This document shows positions 7,197-12,080 of a stretch of 12,080 nt of DNA, piece after piece. Source of the DNA: an uncultured Prevotella sp. (GTDB lineage: Bacteria > Bacteroidota > Bacteroidia > Bacteroidales > Bacteroidaceae). The notes beneath the pieces are model-generated. The model was not told the origin of the DNA, did not search any database, and worked only from the letters and a program-made list of their open reading frames with translations. The translations under genes were made by a program, and so were the position numbers. Location of the stretch: the NCBI GenBank assembly GCA_900555035.1, contig USJX01000084.1:1-12080 (forward strand), read 5' to 3'. How positions within the stretch are numbered: the stretch's first letter is position 1; each line of letters starts with the position of its first letter.

Positions 7197-8168
7197 ATGA
7201 AGAAATATTTAATGACAGCACTCGTCCTCGTGGCGAGTGCTTCTTTGTTTACTGCTAGTGCAGCAAAGAAGAAGAATGTTAAGAAGGTAACTCCTGTGGT
7301 CTTAGCTACTGAGAGCGATTCGTTGAGTTATGCAGCTGGTGTTCATGCCACACGTGGCCTGATTCCATTCATCCAGCAGAGTTATAAGGTGGATACTGCT
7401 TATATGGCAGACTTCATCCGTGGTTACGAGGAGGCTATTGCCAAGGCTAATACTCCTCAGGGCACTGCCTACATCGTGGGTATGCAGATTGCCCAGATGG
7501 TGAACCAGCGCATTCTGCCTGGAACCCGTGAGGAATTGAAGAGTGCCAAGGATTCTATCGATGCAGCTATGTTCAGCCGCGGTTTCGTGGCTGCTCTTGC
7601 CAACGATACAACTCTTTTCAGCGTGAAGAAGGCTGGCGAGTTCAAGACCCAGATTCTGGCTGGTGCAGGCGAGAAATTCCTTGCTGCCAATGCCAAGAAG
7701 CCAGGTGTAAAGGTGTTGCCTAGCGGTTTGCAGTATAAGGTTATCAAGGCTGGTCAGGGCGAGGTGCCTAAGGCTACCGACGAGGTAGAGGTAATCTACG
7801 AGGGTCGTCTGATTGACGGTACCGTATTTGATGCTACTTCTAAGCATGGTGGTGCCAAGACCGATAAGTTCCGTGCCGGCAACCTGATTAAGGGTTGGAC
7901 CGAGGCTCTCACTACTATGCCTGTAGGCAGCAAGTGGCAGCTTTACATCCCTTACGAGTTGGCTTATGGAGAGCGCCAGGCTGGTCAGATTCCTCCATAT
8001 TCAACCTTGATCTTCGACCTGGAGCTTGTCAGCATCGTTAAGCCTGAGGTTAAGGCTGAGCCTGCTGGCGAGTTGAAGAAAGATGTAGCCGTAGGTGCAG
8101 AGAAGAAGGTGGTAAAAACTCCAACTAAGTCTGCTGCCAAGAAAGCTGGCTCTAAGAAGAGAAAGTAA
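7197..8168 (+). CDS. FKBP-type peptidyl-prolyl cis-trans isomerase, exported, with lysine-rich tail
   Basis: Third FKBP of the operon, 323 residues. Residues 1-22 form a signal peptide with an ASA cleavage motif and no lipobox cysteine, so it should be soluble in the periplasm. An FKBP_N region (about 40-157) and AGEKFLAAN precede the FKBP domain (about 177-280), with Y201, F211 and D212, I231, W234, Y257 and F273. The arginine conserved in the other two copies is H217, followed by a two-residue insertion, so the pocket rim differs. The extra 43 residues at the end (281-323) hold 13 lysines and one arginine with Ala, Val and Glu, resembling histone H1 or nucleoid-protein tails. That is unusual on a protein with a signal peptide, and may bind a polyanion or the outer membrane inner leaflet; this is speculation. 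It is followed by several hairpins. Confidence 0.9.
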   Translation: MKKYLMTALVLVASASLFTASAAKKKNVKKVTPVVLATESDSLSYAAGVHATRGLIPFIQQSYKVDTAYMADFIRGYEEAIAKANTPQGTAYIVGMQIAQMVNQRILPGTREELKSAKDSIDAAMFSRGFVAALANDTTLFSVKKAGEFKTQILAGAGEKFLAANAKKPGVKVLPSGLQYKVIKAGQGEVPKATDEVEVIYEGRLIDGTVFDATSKHGGAKTDKFRAGNLIKGWTEALTTMPVGSKWQLYIPYELAYGERQAGQIPPYSTLIFDLELVSIVKPEVKAEPAGELKKDVAVGAEKKVVKTPTKSAAKKAGSKKRK

Positions 8169-8199
8169 CAGTTTTTTAGAAGAGAAAAACTGATTTTTT
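8169..8199 (+). terminator. First terminator of the FKBP operon
   Basis: CAGTTTTT (8169-8176) pairs with AAAAACTG (8185-8192) and is followed by six T residues (8194-8199), directly after the stop of the third FKBP gene. The stem is AU-rich and probably leaky. A competing hairpin, CTGATTTT (8190-8197) with AAAATCAG (8204-8211), shares bases 8190-8192 and cannot form at the same time. Confidence 0.55.
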
Positions 8200-8220
8200 G
8201 GTTAAAATCAGTATAAAAAA

Positions 8221-8264
8221 CAACAAAATGCACGGATATTGCAAAATATTCGTGCATTTTGTTG
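8221..8264. terminator. Long 20-bp hairpin with GCAA tetraloop
   Basis: Bases 8221-8240 pair with 8245-8264 over 20 bp, interrupted only by a G-U at 8235/8250, around a GCAA (GNRA-type) loop. An A run (8215-8220) lies upstream and a T-rich segment downstream. It is the strongest structure in the gap between the FKBP operon and the Lrp gene and most likely ends or protects the FKBP transcript. Confidence 0.7.
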
Positions 8265-8284
8265 TCTGTTTCGATAGTTTTTAT

Positions 8285-8292
8285 TAATTTTG
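8285..8292 (+). promoter_or_regulatory. -7 element of the Lrp-family gene
   Basis: TAATTTTG matches TAnnTTTG and lies 53 bases before the ATG. At the canonical 19-base spacing the -33 sequence is TTGT (8262-8265), a weak match that overlaps the end of the long hairpin. Confidence 0.5.
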
Positions 8293-8344
8293 CTATCTGG
8301 TATAGAAATACCTTAAAATAGCAAACATAATAATAGAAAAAGAA

Positions 8345-8812
8345 ATGGAAAAAATAGACAATCTTGACAGAAAGATTCTCGGCATCCTTTCCAAGAATGC
8401 CCGCATTCCTTTTAAGGACGTAGCCGCTGAATGCGGCGTATCTCGTGCAGCTATTCACCAGCGTGTTCAGCACCTGATGGAAGATGGATTCATCACGGGT
8501 AGTGGTTTCGATGTAAACCCTAAGAGCCTGGGTTATTCTACCTGCACATACGTGGGTCTTAACCTGGAACGCGGTAATATGTATAAGAAGGTGGTAGAAA
8601 GACTTCAGAATATCCCGGAGATTGTGGAGTGTCACTTCACAACCGGTTCTTACACGATGCTCCTGAAGTTATATGCCCGCGATAACGAGCAGCTCATGGA
8701 CTTGCTCAACAACAAGCTCCAGGCTATCCCAGGCGTAGTTTCTACCGAAACACTCATCTCGCTTGAGCAGAGTATCAAGCGCGAGGTGCCTGTTCTTTTG
8801 GAGGAAGAGTAA
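8345..8812 (+). CDS. Lrp/AsnC-family transcriptional regulator
   Basis: A 155-residue DNA-binding regulator of the feast/famine family, which usually responds to amino acids. The N terminus (NLDRKILGILSKNAR, about 6-20) begins the typical winged helix-turn-helix, with the HTH at about 22-42 (FKDVAAECGVSRAAIHQRV). The RAM ligand-binding and dimerisation domain covers about 64-140, including VECHFTTGSYTMLL. The family's GxYD segment reads GSYT (101-104), so the aspartate is replaced. Length is normal for the family. It has its own -7 element and is followed after 25 bases by the C26-M19 fusion gene with no terminator between, so the two are likely co-transcribed and the fusion gene is a candidate target. 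The effector is unknown. Confidence 0.92.
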   Translation: MEKIDNLDRKILGILSKNARIPFKDVAAECGVSRAAIHQRVQHLMEDGFITGSGFDVNPKSLGYSTCTYVGLNLERGNMYKKVVERLQNIPEIVECHFTTGSYTMLLKLYARDNEQLMDLLNNKLQAIPGVVSTETLISLEQSIKREVPVLLEEE

Positions 8813-8837
8813 TTTTTTTGTATTTAGAAATAAACAA

Positions 8838-10586
8838 ATGGAAACATTTGACTTGGAGTCGCATCTCAAGGGTGCGTACTCTTCTTTTCCCGAAGCGAAG
8901 CGTCAGCCCCTGATTGGCATCACTGCCAATTACGAAGGGATTGACGCTACGCTTCGCGACCGTTATTACAAGCAGGTGATTGCGGCAGGCGGAACGCCTG
9001 TCATCATTCCCCCTGTTGCCGATAGCACCGTTATCGTCAATACCCTGGAGCATCTGGATGGTCTCATCCTCACCGGTGGCGGCGACCATAACCCGCTGTG
9101 GATGGGCGAAGAGCCTTCACCTCGTCTTCACAATATCAACCAGGAGCGTGATGCGGCAGAACTGATGCTCACCCGTCTGGCGTTCAACCGTCAGATTCCG
9201 ATGCTTGGCATTTGCCGCGGCATTCAGACCCTGGCCATTGCCTTGGGCGGAAAGGTGTATCAGGATATTAAGCAGCAGGTGAAGCACAGTCAGGATGCCG
9301 ATCGTTCGGAACCTACTCATAGTGTTGAAATCAAGAAAGATTCCACCTTATATAATATATATGAGGCAGAGAAGATTTTCGTCAACTCGTTCCACCATCA
9401 GGCGGTGAGCGAGCCGGGCAAGCACATGCGCATCATCGCCAAATCTACCGATGGCATCATCGAGGCGATAGAAAGCAGCGAGTATAAGCAGATTCTCGGT
9501 GTTCAGTGGCATCCGGAATGGCTCGGTGAGGAAGGCGGAAAGCTTTTCCTGTGGCTTGTAAATCAGGCGAATAATTTCTATGCAGCCAAGCAGTTGCATA
9601 AGCGCATCCTTACCCTTGATACCCATTGCGATACGCCGATGTTCTTCCCGCAAGGCATCAAGTTCGACCATCGTGATTCCCGTATCCTCGTGGATCTGCA
9701 CAAGATGACCGACGGCCATCAGGATGCCACCACCATGGTGGCCTATCTGCCGCAGCCTAAGATAGGCGAGAGCTTCAGCAGCAAGGTGGATTTCGATGTG
9801 CAGGGACCGGCGCAGTATGCCGACCTCATCTTCGACAAGATAGAGGAGATAGTGAGCAAGAACAGCCAGTATCTCAGCATCGCCCGCACGCCTACCGATC
9901 TCTACAGCGATAAGCGAAAGGGTAGAAAGAGCATCATGCTGGGCATAGAAAACGGTCTAGCCCTGGAGCACGACCTGAGCAACGTGAAGCATTTTGCCCA
10001 GCGTGGCATCGTTTATATCACCCTCTGTCACAATGGCGACAACGACATCTGCGACAGTGCCCGTGGCTGCAACACCCACAATGGCGTGAGCAGTTTCGGA
10101 GCCAAGGTGATTCAGGAGATGAACCGCCATGGCATCATGGTGGATCTGAGTCATGCCGGAGAGAAGAGTTTCTACGATGCGCTCGAAATCAGTCAGACCC
10201 CTATTGTGTGCAGCCATAGCAGCAGCCGTGCGCTCTGCGATGTTCCCCGCAACCTAACGGATGACCAGATGCGTGCCCTGGCGGCTCGTGGCGGTGTGGC
10301 GCATACCACGCTCTACCACGGATTCCTGCGCAAGGAGGGAGGAGCAGACATCATGGATGCCATCGCCCACCTGGAGCATGCCATCGACGTGATGGGCATC
10401 GACCACGTAGGTCTCGGTACCGATTTCGATGGAGATGGAGGCATCCGCGGTCTTGCCGACTCTTCTGAACTCATCAACTTCACCCTCCAGCTGCTGCGCC
10501 GCAAGTACAGCGAGCAGGACATCGCCAAGATTTGGGGAGGCAACTGGCTCAGAGTGATGACGCAGGTACAGAACTTTGGAAAGTGA
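8838..10586 (+). CDS. Fusion of C26-type gamma-glutamyl hydrolase and M19 membrane-dipeptidase-like domain
   Basis: A 582-residue two-enzyme protein without a signal peptide, so probably cytoplasmic. Residues about 24-245 form a class I glutamine-amidotransferase-like hydrolase of the C26/PuuD type, with GGGDHNP at 81-87, the nucleophile C126 in GICRG, NSFHHQAV at 183-190 and H225/E227 in WHPE. Residues about 256-580 form an M19 dipeptidase (renal dipeptidase family). They carry H263 and D265 in DTHCD, the bridging E371 in IENG, H439 in DLSHAG, H460 in CSHSSSRA and D529 in GTDFDG, all matching the zinc ligands and catalytic aspartate. Both sites look intact. C26 enzymes cut gamma-glutamyl bonds and M19 enzymes cut dipeptides, including Cys-Gly and L-D forms, so a two-step breakdown of gamma-glutamyl peptides is a reasonable inference. 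The ATG at 8838 is preferred over a frame that opens inside the Lrp gene, because the C26 fold begins just after it. Confidence 0.9.
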   Translation: METFDLESHLKGAYSSFPEAKRQPLIGITANYEGIDATLRDRYYKQVIAAGGTPVIIPPVADSTVIVNTLEHLDGLILTGGGDHNPLWMGEEPSPRLHNINQERDAAELMLTRLAFNRQIPMLGICRGIQTLAIALGGKVYQDIKQQVKHSQDADRSEPTHSVEIKKDSTLYNIYEAEKIFVNSFHHQAVSEPGKHMRIIAKSTDGIIEAIESSEYKQILGVQWHPEWLGEEGGKLFLWLVNQANNFYAAKQLHKRILTLDTHCDTPMFFPQGIKFDHRDSRILVDLHKMTDGHQDATTMVAYLPQPKIGESFSSKVDFDVQGPAQYADLIFDKIEEIVSKNSQYLSIARTPTDLYSDKRKGRKSIMLGIENGLALEHDLSNVKHFAQRGIVYITLCHNGDNDICDSARGCNTHNGVSSFGAKVIQEMNRHGIMVDLSHAGEKSFYDALEISQTPIVCSHSSSRALCDVPRNLTDDQMRALAARGGVAHTTLYHGFLRKEGGADIMDAIAHLEHAIDVMGIDHVGLGTDFDGDGGIRGLADSSELINFTLQLLRRKYSEQDIAKIWGGNWLRVMTQVQNFGK

Positions 10587-10587
10587 G

Positions 10588-10625
10588 GAATGAAGAGTGA
10601 AGAACGAAGAATGAAGAACGAAGAA
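10588..10625. repeat. Heptamer tandem repeat GAAYGAA
   Basis: Five consecutive 7-base units starting at 10588 read GAATGAA, GAGTGAA, GAACGAA, GAATGAA and GAACGAA, followed by a partial GAA. The tract begins one base after the stop codon of the fusion gene and is purine-only on the plus strand apart from T or C at the fourth position. Confidence 0.85.
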
Positions 10626-10680
10626 ACAACGTTCGGCGACCAAAGGGAAAGCCAATTCGATAGTTATTAAGTAATCATAA

Positions 10681-10711
10681 AGTTCAAAGTTCAAATCTGA
10701 AAGTTCAAAGT
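10681..10711. repeat. Heptamer tandem repeat AGTTCAA
   Basis: Units at 10681, 10688, 10695 and 10702 read AGTTCAA, AGTTCAA, ATCTGAA and AGTTCAA, followed by a partial AGT. The tract ends eight bases before the glutaminyl cyclase ATG, so it makes up most of the immediate leader. No TAnnTTTG element is visible in the 132-base gap, so the cyclase gene may be read from upstream. Confidence 0.85.
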
Positions 10712-10718
10712 AAATACG

Positions 10719-11750
10719 ATGACGAAGAAAATGAAGATAATTTTGGGCTTGGTAGTGGCTGCCGGAGTGGTGGCTGGTACCATCAGCTATAAGAATGCGA
10801 ACAGTTCGAGTTCGCCTGAGGTTCAGGAGGTAGAGGAAGCCGAGAAGCTGAATCCCGTAGGTCCTGCCTTCAATGCCGATTCGGCGCTGGCTTATTGCCA
10901 GGTGCAATGCGATTTCGGTCCTCGCGTGATGAACAGCGAGGCGCACGATAAGTGTGGCGAATGGATTGTAAGTAAATTCAAGCAGTTTGGCTGTGAGGTG
11001 GAAACCCAGAAGGCCGACCTGAAGGGCTATGATGGCACGATATTGAAGAATACCAATATCATCGCCCACTATAATCCGAAGGCGCAGACCCGCATTCTGT
11101 TTTGTGCCCATTGGGACAGTCGTCCTTGGGCGGATAACGACCCCGACAGTACCAATTGGCGCAAGCCTGTGCTGGCTGCCAACGATGGTGCCAGCGGTGT
11201 GGCCGTGATGCTTGAGGTGGCTCGCCAGTTGCAGGCAGACAAGAAGTTGAATCCTAATATCGGTGTTGATTTCGTATGTTTCGATACGGAAGACTGGGGT
11301 ACGCCTCAGTGGGCTGATGTGCAGGATGATGGCGACACTTGGGCACTGGGTGCGCAGTATTGGAGTGAGAACAAGCCGGATAGCTACAATCCTCGTTACG
11401 GCATCCTTCTCGATATGGTAGGCGGCCAGGGTGCCAAGTTCTACCGCGAGGGCATGTCGATGCAGTATGCCGGAGGCATAGTGAAGAAGGTTTGGGCTGC
11501 AGCCCGCCAGGCTGGTTACGGCAGTTATTTCCCTAAGAGTGATGGCGGAATGATTACCGACGACCATATCCCTGTGAACCAGAAGGCGAAGATTCCAACC
11601 ATCGATGTGATAGCCTACTATCCAGATTGCCAGCAGAGCAGTTTCGGTCCTACCTGGCATACGGTAATCGATGACATGGCTCATCTGGATAAGAATGTGT
11701 TGAAGGCAGTGGGTCAGACCATGATCCAGGTGCTTTATACGGAGGAATAA
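10719..11750 (+). CDS. Glutaminyl-peptide cyclotransferase (type II, M28-like zinc enzyme)
   Basis: Converts N-terminal glutamine of exported proteins into pyroglutamate. In Bacteroidetes many signal peptidase I products begin with Gln and are cyclised this way (the Q-rule), and oral relatives such as Porphyromonas and Prevotella have mammalian-like enzymes of this type. Residues 1-23 form a hydrophobic signal or anchor segment without a lipobox cysteine, then a Ser/Glu-rich linker (about 24-45) and the alpha/beta-hydrolase-like zinc fold. Visible elements are CAHWDSRPWAD (129-139), the ligand D156 in ANDGASG, the E191-D192 pair in FDTEDWG at the position of the human E201-E202 pair, TDDHIPVN (280-287) and H314 in TWHTVIDD. 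Length, 343 residues, is normal. It should be tethered to the inner membrane facing the periplasm, or secreted there. An M28 aminopeptidase is the alternative, but the tryptophans and the DDHIPV motif favour the cyclase. A second ATG at 10731 is also possible as start. Confidence 0.9.
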   Translation: MTKKMKIILGLVVAAGVVAGTISYKNANSSSSPEVQEVEEAEKLNPVGPAFNADSALAYCQVQCDFGPRVMNSEAHDKCGEWIVSKFKQFGCEVETQKADLKGYDGTILKNTNIIAHYNPKAQTRILFCAHWDSRPWADNDPDSTNWRKPVLAANDGASGVAVMLEVARQLQADKKLNPNIGVDFVCFDTEDWGTPQWADVQDDGDTWALGAQYWSENKPDSYNPRYGILLDMVGGQGAKFYREGMSMQYAGGIVKKVWAAARQAGYGSYFPKSDGGMITDDHIPVNQKAKIPTIDVIAYYPDCQQSSFGPTWHTVIDDMAHLDKNVLKAVGQTMIQVLYTEE

Positions 11751-11806
11751 AAAAACGAATGTCCCTAGAGGAAAAAGCAGTTACCTCTAGGGGCATTTCT
11801 TTTTTT
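11749..11806. terminator. Bidirectional terminator after the glutaminyl cyclase gene
   Basis: AATGTCCCTAGAGG (11758-11771) pairs with CCTCTAGGGGCATT (11784-11797) over 14 bp with one G-U and a 12-nt loop. Seven T residues follow on the plus strand (11800-11806) and seven A residues precede it (11749-11755), giving a T run on the minus strand as well. It can therefore serve both the cyclase gene and the converging gene at the window end. Confidence 0.88.
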
Positions 11807-11807
11807 C

Positions 11808-11919
11808 ATTAGGAGAAATCTCCGTTCAGCGTCGTTGAACGTATGTTCAAAGCTTTTGAACATACATTCAAAGCTTATGAATGCACATTCAAAACTTATG
11901 AACGGAGATTTCTCCTAAT
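11808..11919. repeat. 112-base fold-back element with perfect 21-bp terminal inverted repeats
   Basis: Bases 11808-11828 are the exact inverted complement of 11899-11919 (outer sequence ATTAGGAGAAATCTCC). The interior holds roughly three tandem units of 21-22 bases starting at 11835, 11856 and 11878, of the form TTGAAC-N4-TTCAAAGCTT. Each unit is itself a dyad, for example TTGAAC/GTTCAA. Within units 1 and 2, GTATGTTCAAA (11841-11851) pairs with TTTGAACATAC (11855-11865) around a three-base loop. No coding frame is supported. It may be a small non-autonomous repeat, a structured RNA or a binding-site array; the sequence alone does not decide. Confidence 0.8.
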
Positions 11920-11992
11920 AGTATAGACAAATACTCTTAATGGTATCCACAACTTTCCCTAAGGGTATTGGTTTTCTTAATAAGGAGTATGA

Positions 11993-12080
11993 TTAAATCT
12001 GTCCTGATTCTACCTGTCTTACTACTCTTTCCGTCAGTCTATCCACTCCGTTCGGATCGTACTTCTTGTTGAGGCTGGCA
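11993..12080 (-). CDS. C-terminal end of an unidentified protein (partial)
   Basis: The minus strand is open from the window end to a TAA stop at 11993-11995 and encodes 28 residues ending in RLTERVVRQVESGQI. The composition is protein-like and amphipathic, and the frame ends just before an AT-rich gap and the bidirectional terminator, as expected for a gene converging with the cyclase. ATACTC/GAGTAT pairing between 11931-11936 and 11985-11990 could form an additional weak hairpin after the stop. I do not recognise the family from this fragment. Confidence 0.6.
   Translation of the reverse strand, partial: ASLNKKYDPNGVDRLTERVVRQVESGQI

Noticed and set aside
8763..8837. Start of the C26-M19 protein inside the Lrp gene
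   Set aside because: That extension overlaps the Lrp coding end in another frame and adds residues unlike any C26 N terminus; the ATG at 8838 fits better.
10626..10680. A promoter for the glutaminyl cyclase between the two heptamer tracts
   Set aside because: No TAnnTTTG or TTTG pair at correct spacing could be found, so none is claimed.
10254..11684. A 476-codon minus-strand frame opposite the dipeptidase end and the glutaminyl cyclase
   Set aside because: It crosses a repeat-filled spacer and two real genes; its translation includes heptamer-repeat peptides and no domain.
11920..11992. A small gene or RNA between the fold-back element and the partial gene
   Set aside because: No convincing frame, promoter or compact fold was visible; only weak ATACTC/GAGTAT pairing was seen.

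Overview
The window looks like chromosomal DNA from a Bacteroidales bacterium, most likely the Prevotella/Segatella group. The evidence is protein content (a type II glutaminyl cyclase, tandem FKBP isomerases, a Na/Pi cotransporter with a PhoU tail, RNase R with an MGKGKKGGKR start), the near absence of Shine-Dalgarno sequences, and Bacteroidetes-type -7 promoter elements (TAnnTTTG) ahead of several genes. The genus is inferred; no rRNA or other marker is present. I see no mobile element, CRISPR array, tRNA or rRNA.

Layout. Bases 1-250 hold a terminator for a plus-strand gene lying outside the window, a cluster of CACAGATT repeats, and the terminator of rnr. Ribonuclease R (rnr) is on the minus strand to 2548. 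A 350-base divergent spacer carries a Bacteroidetes promoter and a candidate Pho box in front of a plus-strand Na/phosphate cotransporter. That gene converges with a minus-strand sirtuin across a shared hairpin. Divergent from the sirtuin is a three-gene FKBP peptidyl-prolyl isomerase operon, predicted cytoplasmic, lipoprotein and exported in that order. A run of hairpins ends the operon. An Lrp/AsnC regulator then sits 25 bases ahead of an unusual fusion of a C26-type gamma-glutamyl hydrolase and an M19 dipeptidase. After a spacer built from two families of heptamer repeats comes a membrane-anchored glutaminyl cyclase. A bidirectional terminator and a 112-base fold-back element with internal tandem repeats separate it from the C-terminal end of an unidentified minus-strand gene.

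Common themes. The FKBP operon and the glutaminyl cyclase both serve maturation of envelope proteins. The Lrp regulator and the C26-M19 fusion suggest amino-acid-responsive scavenging of gamma-glutamyl or unusual dipeptides. The phosphate transporter probably belongs to a Pho regulon. Most genes are ordinary core genes. The least explained parts are the C26-M19 fusion, the Pho-box-like repeat, the heptamer spacer and the 112-base fold-back element.
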